A stretch of 36,012 nucleotides of DNA from Eubacteriales bacterium (GTDB lineage Bacteria > Bacillota > Clostridia > Christensenellales > Aristaeellaceae). A model generated the notes under the pieces. It was not told the DNA's origin. It did no database searches and saw only the letters and a list, made by a program, of their open reading frames with translations. The translations under genes and the position numbers were made by a program. This document shows positions 6,549-14,154 of this stretch, one piece after another. Where the stretch lies: NCBI GenBank assembly GCA_028693055.1, contig JAQUWD010000041.1, forward strand, positions 1-36,012, read 5' to 3'. Numbering within the stretch: the first letter of the stretch is position 1; the number at the start of each line of letters is the position of its first letter.

Positions 6549-8396
6549 ATCTCCGTAGCCGCCGTGGCGCACGTCGGCTCTCGGGCTGCGCGGGAACGTT
6601 CCGTTCCTTTTGCTTTGGGGCGGAACCAAGGCGTTTCGGTCATAACAGATTAAGTCCTCCCGTCCGCAGAGACGGAGGGCTTCCCGCACTAATTCATGAT
6701 TGCGTGGATTTTTATATTGCAATAAGGCTCGCTGCATGGCTTTCTCGTGCTCGGTCTTGGGTACGTAGACCAGCGTTAGGTCGCGGGGGTCAAGACCGGT
6801 AAAGTACATGCAGGTGCTTAGGGTGCCCGGCGTAGGGTAAAAATCCTGCACCTGCTCCGGCTGATGACCGATGTCTCGGAGATACTCCGCCAGCTCCACC
6901 GCATCCTTTAGCTCGCTGCCCGGATGGCTGCTCATGAGATAAGGCACCAGATACTGCTGTAAGCCGAGCTTGCGGTTCATTTGCTCGTATTTGGAAACAA
7001 AGCGTTCGTATACCTCTCGCTTGGGCTTGCCCATCTTACTTAGCACGTTGGAGCTGATGTGCTCCGGGGCTACCTTCAATTGACCGCTGATGTGATATTG
7101 GCATAGCTCCCGTAAGAAATCGCCTTTCTGATCCGCCAAAAGGTAATCATAGCGGATCCCCGAGCGGATAAAGACCTTCTTTACCTTTGGCAGGGAGCGC
7201 AGCTTTCGCAGTAGAGAGCATAGCTCCTCGTGGCTGGTGTTCAGGTTTTTGCAGGGGGTGGGGTAAAGGCATTGACGGTTTTTACATGCGCCTTCCTTGA
7301 GCTGCTTGCTACAGGCAGGAAAACGGAAATTGGCCGTAGGGCCGCCCACATCGTGAATATAGCCCTTGAAATCCGGGAAGGTGGTCAGCAGCTTGGCTTC
7401 TTTTAGCAGCGAAGCCTCGCTGCGGGAGGTTACGATGCGCCCCTGATGAAAGGTGAGCGCACAAAAGCTGCAAGCGCCAAAGCAACCTCGTACCGCGCTT
7501 AACGAGAAGCGTACCTCGCTGAGGGCGGGTACTCCCCCTACTTTGTTGTAGGAGGGGTGAGCCAACCGGGTAAAGGGCAGGTCGTAGACCTCGTCCAGCT
7601 CTTGACGGGAAAGGGGCATGGCGGGGGGATTTTGTACTAGATACCGCTGGTTATCCTGCTGCTGACAAAGCGCCTGTCCCCGAACGGGGTCCTGCTCGCC
7701 GTATTCCAGCATAAACGCCTTGCAGTATGCCTTTGCGTCCTTGCTGACCTCGGCGTGAGAGGGAATTTGCAGCATTCCCTTGGGCGGCTCCTTGGCCATG
7801 TAGCAAACGCCCCGTAGCTGGTTTAGCTCATGGGCGGGCATGCCGCGACGCACCCAATCGCAGCATTCCAGAATGGTCTTTTCTCCCATGCCGTACATGA
7901 GCAGCGTAGCGGCGCTGTCCACCAGCACAGAGCGGCGAACCTTGTTATCCCAATAGTCATAATGAGAGAAGCGGCGCAAGGAAGCCTCCACCCCGCCAAT
8001 CAAAATTGGCAGCTTGGGATAGGCTTCGTGGATACGGTTGCAGTATACGGTTACAGCACGGTCTGGGCGCAAACCGGCTCGACCGCCGGGAGCGTACACA
8101 TCGGTGCTCCTGCGTTTTTTGGCGGCGGTATAATGGTTGACCATGCTGTCAATCACGCCGGAGGAAACCAGAAAGCCCAGCTTGGGCTGGCCGAAAAGCC
8201 GAAAGGCCTCGGCGCTGTGATATTCCGGCAGGCAGAGCATCGCCACACGATAGCCCGCGTGCTCCAGCACCCGGCTGATAATGGCATGACCAAAGGAAGG
8301 ATGATCCACATAGGCCTCGCCGACCACGTAAACAAAATCCGGCGCATCCCAGCCCAGCGCTTTCACCTCTTGCGGGGTAATGGGTAGAAAATCCAT
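6534..8396 (-). CDS. ygiQ: YgiQ-family radical SAM protein
   Basis: This 620-residue protein has the radical SAM cluster motif CFGACSFC, with cysteines 305, 309 and 312, inside the long N-terminal and C-terminal regions typical of the YgiQ family (UPF0313). These enzymes bind a [4Fe-4S] cluster and SAM; their substrate is not established. Length is normal for the family. I place the start at the ATG at 8396 because GGAAAGGGG lies just upstream of it; an in-frame ATG 11 codons earlier has no such site. A consensus promoter lies at 8418-8446. The last few residues (GDKKRR) are basic and encoded within the hairpin repeat, so the natural C-terminus may have been altered by repeat insertion. Confidence 0.93.
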   Translation of the reverse strand: MDFLPITPQEVKALGWDAPDFVYVVGEAYVDHPSFGHAIISRVLEHAGYRVAMLCLPEYHSAEAFRLFGQPKLGFLVSSGVIDSMVNHYTAAKKRRSTDVYAPGGRAGLRPDRAVTVYCNRIHEAYPKLPILIGGVEASLRRFSHYDYWDNKVRRSVLVDSAATLLMYGMGEKTILECCDWVRRGMPAHELNQLRGVCYMAKEPPKGMLQIPSHAEVSKDAKAYCKAFMLEYGEQDPVRGQALCQQQDNQRYLVQNPPAMPLSRQELDEVYDLPFTRLAHPSYNKVGGVPALSEVRFSLSAVRGCFGACSFCALTFHQGRIVTSRSEASLLKEAKLLTTFPDFKGYIHDVGGPTANFRFPACSKQLKEGACKNRQCLYPTPCKNLNTSHEELCSLLRKLRSLPKVKKVFIRSGIRYDYLLADQKGDFLRELCQYHISGQLKVAPEHISSNVLSKMGKPKREVYERFVSKYEQMNRKLGLQQYLVPYLMSSHPGSELKDAVELAEYLRDIGHQPEQVQDFYPTPGTLSTCMYFTGLDPRDLTLVYVPKTEHEKAMQRALLQYKNPRNHELVREALRLCGREDLICYDRNALVPPQSKRNGTFPRSPRADVRHGGYGDKKRR

Positions 8397-8417
8397 GGAA
8401 TCGCCCCTTTCCTTTGT

Positions 8418-8446
8418 ATTATGGGGCATATCGACAGGGTTGTCAA
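8418..8446 (-). promoter_or_regulatory. Consensus promoter for ygiQ
   Basis: On the minus strand, TTGACA (8446-8441), a 17-base spacer and CATAAT (8423-8418). The -35 box is a perfect match. It is divergent from the plus-strand promoter at 8449-8477, only two bases separating the two -35 boxes. Confidence 0.7.
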
Positions 8447-8448
8447 TG

Positions 8449-8477
8449 TTGCGTCCATGGGTGGACTCTGGTATAAT
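8449..8477 (+). promoter_or_regulatory. Promoter for the small membrane protein gene
   Basis: TTGCGT (8449-8454), 17-base spacer, perfect TATAAT (8472-8477). It is followed by an AAGGGAG ribosome binding site just before the start at 8504. Confidence 0.6.
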
Positions 8478-8503
8478 AAGGGACGTTACAAGGGAGTGAA
8501 GCC

Positions 8504-8815
8504 ATGCTGTTTTTGGAAATACTGGCGCTGTTTATGGGCGCAATGTATCTTTGGATGGGCGCAAGGATTGTTTTTTATGGACAAGTTGGTTTGATCAATA
8601 ATTACTTTGCCGATCAAAAGGCGGGCAACGTGGACGAAGCCTATGCTCGTCGCTATGGCTTGATATCGCTGTGCTGTGGCGCGCCCTGCGCGGCGGCAGG
8701 CCTTTTTGGTTTGCTTTCGGGCGATAAGCTATTGTCCGCTGTTTTGCTGCTTGCATGCATCATTGGCTCGTTGGGGCTGTTTAAGATCAATCGTCTCCGC
8801 AGTGTCCGTGGCTGA
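8504..8815 (+). CDS. Small integral membrane protein, function unknown
   Basis: This 103-residue protein has three hydrophobic segments, at about residues 1-23, 50-71 and 74-92. A polar loop between the first and second reads INNYFADQKAGNVDEAYARRYG. The look is that of DUF3784-like small membrane proteins of Firmicutes, but I cannot confirm the family. It has its own promoter and an AAGGGAG site upstream. Its last 87 bases overlap the 3' end of spoIIR on the other strand, so the two messages are complementary there. Confidence 0.65.
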   Translation: MLFLEILALFMGAMYLWMGARIVFYGQVGLINNYFADQKAGNVDEAYARRYGLISLCCGAPCAAAGLFGLLSGDKLLSAVLLLACIIGSLGLFKINRLRSVRG

Positions 8816-9448
8816 ATCGGGAGCGTACGCCAGCCAACAGGCTAGAATGCGGGAAGAATCCCAAGCAACTTCAGGAGTCTTGGCAGGCTCGGTTCGCCCG
8901 TCGTCCGTCACGGCTAAACAGAGCTGCGGAAAGAGCACGCACCACCAGTTTTGCCCTTCTCCGCTGCCTAGGACCACCCGTAAACCATAATATTCACCGG
9001 CAGGCAGTAAAACCTGACCATATTGCTTCTCCGGCAAGGGAAGAAGGCCGACCTCAGCGTGTACCGAACCGAGGAACCCCTCCTGACGGGCGCGGTCAAG
9101 GGCAGTTCGCTCCATGAGTACAGCGTTTTTTTCAAGGGCACGGCAGGTTTCCGCATATCCCGTGGCTCCCGCTTCCCGCAGGACGTCGCCAAAGGCCTCG
9201 ATCAATGCGTCTCGCACCAGCAGCTTGATTCTCTGATCCTCGGCGCTGTCACTGTTAGCGACGACGTGCAGACGGATGAGCTGCCCCTCCGCATAGGCGG
9301 CGGTCAGCGATTGCTCCTCAGGGGTCAGCGCTGTTTCGGCAAAGGCGAGGGGAATGGCTAGCGCAACGCTGAAAAGGAGCGAGCAGAGCAGAATCAGCAG
9401 GGTTTCCATCAGCACGGGCTTAACCATGGAACCTTTTTTCACTTTCAA
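8729..9448 (-). CDS. spoIIR: Stage II sporulation protein R
   Basis: SpoIIR is made in the forespore and secreted to trigger SpoIIGA, which activates sigma-E in the mother cell. This copy (239 residues) has an N-terminal hydrophobic segment ending AFA at about residue 37, the hallmark HVVANSDS at 61-68, and the conserved WWCVLFPQLC. About 60 poorly conserved residues follow. TTG at 9448 is chosen as start because AGGAGGGA (9455-9462) lies six bases upstream; GTG at 9442 is an alternative, and the ATG at 9427 is too far from it. It marks the organism as a spore former or recent descendant. The gene is divergent from the pentapeptide-repeat gene and overlaps the convergent small membrane gene by 87 bases. 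Confidence 0.92.
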   Translation of the reverse strand: MKVKKGSMVKPVLMETLLILLCSLLFSVALAIPLAFAETALTPEEQSLTAAYAEGQLIRLHVVANSDSAEDQRIKLLVRDALIEAFGDVLREAGATGYAETCRALEKNAVLMERTALDRARQEGFLGSVHAEVGLLPLPEKQYGQVLLPAGEYYGLRVVLGSGEGQNWWCVLFPQLCLAVTDDGRTEPAKTPEVAWDSSRILACWLAYAPDSATDTAETIDLKQPQRANDACKQQNSGQ

Positions 9449-9520
9449 TTCTCATCCCTCCTGTGGACTAGCTTGTCAGGGAGGAGGAAAAGGTATACGA
9501 GCTTTTACTGGAGGAGTCAT

Positions 9521-10183
9521 ATGAAGACATGGCGGATGGAAAAGCCGGCGCGCCCGCCGGAGTGGCGGGAGGGGGACTCTCTGCAGGCGGCGGCGGAAAG
9601 CTGCCTGCGCAGCGGAGACGATCTGCGCGGGGCGAGCTTTACGGAGCAAACCCTTGACGGGCTTGAGGGCGGCGTGATGGAATTTGCCGAATGCCGCTTT
9701 ACGCGCTGTACCTTTATGGATGTAAGCTTGAAAAGAATCGAGTTTGTGGATTGTATTTTTGAGCAGTGCGAGCTTAGCAACCTGACGCTTCATAACGCGG
9801 CGCTTCGCAGGGTATGCTTTACAGGATGCCGTATGACGGGGTTTGGCTTTGCCGACGGCGCGCTGATTGACGTTGAATTCCAACAGTGCATGCTGGATTA
9901 TCTGGCGGTGGGGGATTGCAAGCTGGATCGGGTCAGCTTTGCCCATTGCCCCATGCGGGAAAGCGTCTGGACAAACGTTCGACTAAATCGGATAGAGTTT
10001 GAGGACGATCAGCTGCAACGAAGCCAGTGGTCCCATACGCCGCTGAAGGGAGTCGACGTTACCAGCTGCCAAATTGAGGGCTTTCAGATTGATCTCTACG
10101 ACCTGCGCGGGCTAAAGGTAACGCCCATGCAGGTGCTGTCGTTAAGCGGCCTTCTGGGTGTGGAGGTCGTGGAATCGGTGTAA
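9521..10183 (+). CDS. Pentapeptide-repeat protein
   Basis: The 220 residues form about 30 tandem imperfect five-residue repeats, A(D/N)LXX-like with aromatic or Leu centres, such as CRFTR CTFMD VSLKR IEFVD CIFEQ CELSN. They would fold as a right-handed quadrilateral beta-helix. The C-terminal tail YDLRGLKVTPMQVLSLSGLL resembles the dimerisation tail of Qnr/MfpA-type DNA-mimic proteins, but membership in that group is only suggested. The ATG at 9521 has GGAGGAG at 9510-9516, so I use it rather than an in-frame start 16 codons earlier. It heads a co-directional run with the YugP protease (18 bases), the helicase and the TraB protein. Cys is unusually frequent in the coils. Confidence 0.85.
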   Translation: MKTWRMEKPARPPEWREGDSLQAAAESCLRSGDDLRGASFTEQTLDGLEGGVMEFAECRFTRCTFMDVSLKRIEFVDCIFEQCELSNLTLHNAALRRVCFTGCRMTGFGFADGALIDVEFQQCMLDYLAVGDCKLDRVSFAHCPMRESVWTNVRLNRIEFEDDQLQRSQWSHTPLKGVDVTSCQIEGFQIDLYDLRGLKVTPMQVLSLSGLLGVEVVESV

Positions 10184-10201
10184 TGATAAGGAGGAACGAG
10201 C

Positions 10202-10888
10202 ATGTTTTATTATGACTGGACGATGCTTTTAATGATTCCCGGTCTGCTGCTAGGCTTATGGGCGCAGGCGAAGGTGAAGGGCTCTTTCGCTAGGTACAGC
10301 AGGGTAAATACCCGCAGCGGCATAACGGCGGAGCAAGCGGCTCGCGAAATGCTGCGCAAGGGCGGGAGCCATGGCGTGCAGATCAAGCAGGTCAGCGGTT
10401 CTCTTACCGATCATTATGATCCTAGGGACAACTCGCTAAGCCTCAGCCAAGACGTATACGGCTCCGAAAGTATTGCGGCAATTGGCGTGGCGGCCCATGA
10501 ATGCGGCCATGCCCTGCAAGCCCATGACGGTTATGCGCCGTTAAAGCTGCGCTCTGCCATCGTGCCTGTGGTCAATGTTGGCAGCAACCTGTATTTTCCT
10601 ATTTTTTTGGCGGGATTGGTTTTCAGCTGGCAGCCGCTGATTTATGTGGGGATCGGCTGCTTTGCGTTGACGCTGCTGTTTTCGCTGGTAACGCTGCCGG
10701 TAGAGCTGAACGCCAGCAAACGCGCCATGGTCATGCTAGCTGATGGCAATTTGATGACGGACGAAGAGATGAAGGGCGTTAAGGCTGTGCTGAACGCCGC
10801 GGCGATGACCTATGTGGCGGCTGTGATCAGCAGCTTGCTACAGCTGCTGAGGCTGATATTGATTTCTCGCTCAAGAGACCGGGACTAA
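10202..10888 (+). CDS. yugP: YugP-family membrane zinc metallopeptidase
   Basis: This 228-residue membrane protein carries the zinc protease motif HECGH at about residues 99-103, between an N-terminal hydrophobic segment and three C-terminal ones (about 120-160, 195-220). This matches COG2738/YugP, putative neutral zinc metallopeptidases found widely in Firmicutes and of unknown substrate. Length fits the family. GGAGG lies just upstream of the ATG. It sits in the middle of the four-gene run and may be co-transcribed with the helicase, 30 bases downstream. Confidence 0.9.
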   Translation: MFYYDWTMLLMIPGLLLGLWAQAKVKGSFARYSRVNTRSGITAEQAAREMLRKGGSHGVQIKQVSGSLTDHYDPRDNSLSLSQDVYGSESIAAIGVAAHECGHALQAHDGYAPLKLRSAIVPVVNVGSNLYFPIFLAGLVFSWQPLIYVGIGCFALTLLFSLVTLPVELNASKRAMVMLADGNLMTDEEMKGVKAVLNAAAMTYVAAVISSLLQLLRLILISRSRDRD

Positions 10889-10918
10889 GCAAAAGAAGGA
10901 CCTAAGGAGGCTGCCAAG

Positions 10919-13207
10919 GTGGATAACGGTTATCGTTTGTCTGTCCGCGATTTGGTAGCCTTTTGCTTTCCGCCGGAGGATATTACCCCCGGCGGAGGCG
11001 TGGAGGATATGCTGGCGGGGGGACAAGCGCATCGCGCCCGTCAGGGGCGGCAGGAGGGGCAAACAGAGATTCCCATCCAGCATATCTATTGGTTGGGCGC
11101 TGAAGAGCTGGAGCTTTTCGGCCGCATGGACGCTTTCACCCAAGGGGAAGTTCCCTTGGTAGAAGAAATGAAGCTGAGCGCTTGGCAGGGGGATGCGCCC
11201 CTGCCGGAGCATTGGGCGCAGGCTGTTTGCTATGCCGATATGGCTGCTCGCGAGTGGGGCGCTGCAGAAGTGCGGGTACAGGTGAGCTACCTGTCCATTG
11301 GAGGAGAGGTGCTTCGCGTCTTTGAACAAACCTTGACTGCACAAGAGCTGGCTATTCAGGTAGACCGCTGGCTTAACGCCTATCTGCTGTTTGCCCGGCG
11401 GGAGCGCGCCCACCAAGAGGCAAGGGACGCATCGATTCGTTCCCTTGCCTTTCCTTATCCCAGCTTTCGGGCGGGACAGCGGGAGCTGGCGGCGCAGGTT
11501 TATACCGCCGTCAGCCGTAAAAAACGGCTCTTTGCCAGCCTGCCCACCGGCACGGGAAAAAGCGCGGCGGTGCTGTATCCGGCGTTGAAGGCCTTGGGCG
11601 AGGGCAAGACGACAAAGCTGCTGTACCTGACCGCTCGCAATACAGCCCGGCAAAGCCCGCTGCAAGCGCTGGAACGTATGAAGGCGCAGGGGCTAAGGGC
11701 GAGAGTCAGCGTGCTGACCGCTAAGGAAAAGCTTTGCCCCCATATGACCCGCTGCCACCCGGACGACTGCCCTCGTGCCAAGGGGCACTATCTGCGGCAG
11801 GAGGACGCCGTGGAGGAGCTATTGCAGGACGAAGCTCTCCTTTGGACGGACGAGGTCATCATGGACGCGGCGCAAAAGCATACCCTCTGCCCCTTTGAGC
11901 TGGCGCTTCGCCTAACTGAGCTTTCGGATGTGGCGATGATGGATTTAAATTATGCCTTTGACCCCTTTGCACAGGCTAAGCGCCTGATGAATCAGCGCCG
12001 AAAAATGACGCTGCTGGTGGACGAAGCCCATCACACGGTGGACAGGGTGCGGGAATCCCTCTCCGGGGAGCTGGACAGCGCGGTGCTGAAGCCCTATCGG
12101 GCCGCCTTTGGCAAGCAAAAAGGCAGAAAGCATCCCTACTATCTGGCGTTGAACCGGGTGATTCATGAGCTGTGCGCGTTGGCAGCCCCGACGGGGGATG
12201 AAAGCCGCTTGACGGAGCTGCCCGCCGCCTTGACGGAAAGCGTGACAGAGCTGATGGAACAAGCCTCCGCATTGCTGGCTGCACCCTATGGAATCGATAT
12301 TGGCGGCGTTGTGGAAATGCTGCGGCTGACGCTGCCATTTCTGTATGCAGCGGAGCATTTGGCCGAGGATTATGGAATCCTGTTAAACGCCCACGGAAAA
12401 GACCGGGGAATAGCGCTGTACTGCCTACTGCCCGGCAAGGAAATTGCAAGAATTACCAAGCCCATGAGCGGCGCGGTGTTTTTCTCCGGCACCTTATCGC
12501 CGCTGCCCGCCATGCGGCAGCTTTTGGGCGGCACGGAGGAGGACGCATGCTTTTCATTGCCCTCCCCCTTTCCCAGCGACAATCTGGCGGTGGTACGGGG
12601 ACGGGTTTCCACCCGATACGAGGATCGGGAGATAAGCGCCCAGCAAGTAGCGGACTGCATTGTACAGGCTGTTAGGGGAAAAGTAGGGAACTATATCGCC
12701 TATTTTCCAAGCTATGCGTATTTACAGCTGGTGCTGTCGCACCTAAGCGACGGGGCGGACTTGCCGGAGCTGTGGATTCAACGGCGGGACATGACTGAGG
12801 AGGATCGGGAGGATTTCTTTACCGCCTTTTCTGCCGGAACGAAGCCCCGTCTGGGGCTTTGCGTGCTGGGCGGCTTGTTCAGCGAGGGCGTGGACTTACC
12901 CGGAGAATGCCTGATCGGAGTGATCGTGGTGGGGGTGGGCTTGCCTACGCCTTCTCAGAAGCTGCGAGCCATCCAAGACTGCTACGGCGCACATTTTGGA
13001 GACGGCTTTGGCTACGCCTGTCGGATCCCCGCCATGCAGAAGGTGCTGCAAGCCGGCGGTAGACTGATTCGTTCAGAAACGGATAAGGGGCTGCTGGTGC
13101 TTTTAGACAATCGCTATTATCATAGAGAGTATGCAAGCCTGCTGCCGCCGGATTGGCGGCTGTGCGGCGAGGATATTGCCAAAGCGGCAAAGGAGCTATG
13201 GTCATGA
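10919..13207 (+). CDS. DinG/XPD-type helicase with N-terminal PD-(D/E)XK nuclease domain
   Basis: The start is GTG with TAAGGAGG at 10903-10910. The 762 residues begin with a nuclease-like domain. Asp71, Glu83 and Lys85 (GRMDAF...EEMKL) match the D-x(n)-E-x-K metal site of PD-(D/E)XK enzymes. A superfamily 2 helicase follows: Walker A around Lys214 (TGTGKS), four cysteines (273, 279, 284, 324) placed as in the Fe-S domain of XPD/DinG, DEAH at 368-371, and a C-terminal Rad3-like half. Such proteins unwind DNA 5' to 3', and the nuclease would allow end processing. The Firmicute version with this architecture lacks an accepted name. Its 3' end overlaps the TraB gene. Confidence 0.9.
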   Translation: MDNGYRLSVRDLVAFCFPPEDITPGGGVEDMLAGGQAHRARQGRQEGQTEIPIQHIYWLGAEELELFGRMDAFTQGEVPLVEEMKLSAWQGDAPLPEHWAQAVCYADMAAREWGAAEVRVQVSYLSIGGEVLRVFEQTLTAQELAIQVDRWLNAYLLFARRERAHQEARDASIRSLAFPYPSFRAGQRELAAQVYTAVSRKKRLFASLPTGTGKSAAVLYPALKALGEGKTTKLLYLTARNTARQSPLQALERMKAQGLRARVSVLTAKEKLCPHMTRCHPDDCPRAKGHYLRQEDAVEELLQDEALLWTDEVIMDAAQKHTLCPFELALRLTELSDVAMMDLNYAFDPFAQAKRLMNQRRKMTLLVDEAHHTVDRVRESLSGELDSAVLKPYRAAFGKQKGRKHPYYLALNRVIHELCALAAPTGDESRLTELPAALTESVTELMEQASALLAAPYGIDIGGVVEMLRLTLPFLYAAEHLAEDYGILLNAHGKDRGIALYCLLPGKEIARITKPMSGAVFFSGTLSPLPAMRQLLGGTEEDACFSLPSPFPSDNLAVVRGRVSTRYEDREISAQQVADCIVQAVRGKVGNYIAYFPSYAYLQLVLSHLSDGADLPELWIQRRDMTEEDREDFFTAFSAGTKPRLGLCVLGGLFSEGVDLPGECLIGVIVVGVGLPTPSQKLRAIQDCYGAHFGDGFGYACRIPAMQKVLQAGGRLIRSETDKGLLVLLDNRYYHREYASLLPPDWRLCGEDIAKAAKELWS

Positions 13208-14136
13208 CGAAAAAAAATAGACGCGTTGCTCTTCTGCTGCTGTGCGCGTTGTTCCTTGGGGGCTGCGCCGTAAAGGAGGCTGAACCCTGCGTGGGAATTT
13301 GCTATCGAGTAACGGGTGGAAAGAACGAAATGGTTTTGCTTGGCTCCATCCACGTAGGCAACCAAGCCATGAGCCGCTATGGCGACGAGCTGGAAGCGGC
13401 TGTTGCCCAAGCAGATGTATTTGTTTTTGAATGCGATAATGATAACGCCGAGGCCCGGGAGGCCAGCGCAAGGCTGACCGCGTCGGATACGCCCCTTCGG
13501 GAACAGGTTTCAGCGGAAACCTATGAGCGGTTATCCTTGGTAGCCCAGAGCCATGGTCTTTCCATGGAGCAGTTGGATAAGCTGCGGCCATGGGCTGTTA
13601 CCAGCACCTTATCAACGCTGGCTGCCGCTGCTGAGCTGGGCGTAAGGAACGCTTCCTCGGCGTTAGCCATGGGGGTGGAGCAAACGCTCCTGCGCCGCGT
13701 GAAGGGCAAAGAAATTCGATATTTGGAAACGGCTGAGGAGCAGCTGGAAATACTGGACGGGTTCAGCGCCGCCCTTCAGGAGGAAATGCTTCGCAGCACC
13801 TGTGATTTAATTTTAAAGGCAGAGCCGACGAGCCTTGCCGATTGGCCGGAGTGGTGGCAAACAGGCGATAGCGCCGCCTTTGCCGCCGCGTATGAGCGGG
13901 AAAACCAAATGGGAGACCCGGCGCTGACGGCGGAATATCACGATCAGCTGGTTACCGGACGCAATCAAAAAATGGCGCAGGAGCTGCGCCGCTTGCTGGA
14001 AAGCGATGAAAGACATTCTTATTTTGTCACGGTTGGACTGCTTCATTTGGTGCTGCCGGGCGATAGCATCCCTGACGAGCTGGAAAAAATGGGGTACACG
14101 GTAGAGCAGGTGGGGGAAAGGGAGACGGCTACGTAA
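13204..14136 (+). CDS. TraB/GumN-family lipoprotein
   Basis: This 310-residue protein is the TraB/GumN (PrgY-like, Tiki superfamily) type: LLGSIHVG near the N-terminus, several conserved acidic residues and the C-terminal TVGLLHLVLPGDS. The N-terminus is a lipoprotein signal, basic MTKKNRR, hydrophobic stretch and lipobox LGGC with Cys21, so the mature protein should be anchored outside the membrane. I choose the ATG at 13204, which overlaps the helicase stop as ATGA; AAAGGAG at 13189-13195 has the right spacing for it, and the nearer ATG at 13198 is too close. Family members are predicted metalloproteases or haem-handling proteins; the role here is unknown. Confidence 0.9.
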   Translation: MTKKNRRVALLLLCALFLGGCAVKEAEPCVGICYRVTGGKNEMVLLGSIHVGNQAMSRYGDELEAAVAQADVFVFECDNDNAEAREASARLTASDTPLREQVSAETYERLSLVAQSHGLSMEQLDKLRPWAVTSTLSTLAAAAELGVRNASSALAMGVEQTLLRRVKGKEIRYLETAEEQLEILDGFSAALQEEMLRSTCDLILKAEPTSLADWPEWWQTGDSAAFAAAYERENQMGDPALTAEYHDQLVTGRNQKMAQELRRLLESDERHSYFVTVGLLHLVLPGDSIPDELEKMGYTVEQVGERETAT

Positions 14137-14154
14137 GCCCATCGGTGGGGTAGG

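Noticed and set aside
9473..9499. Promoter TTGTCA-TATACG for the pentapeptide-repeat gene
   Set aside because: The spacer is only 15 bases and the -10 box is poor; it overlaps the spoIIR upstream region.
9455..9500. Sigma-F promoter for spoIIR
   Set aside because: GTATA occurs at a suitable position on the minus strand, but the expected -10 box (GGNNANANT) is not matched, so no sigma-F call is made.
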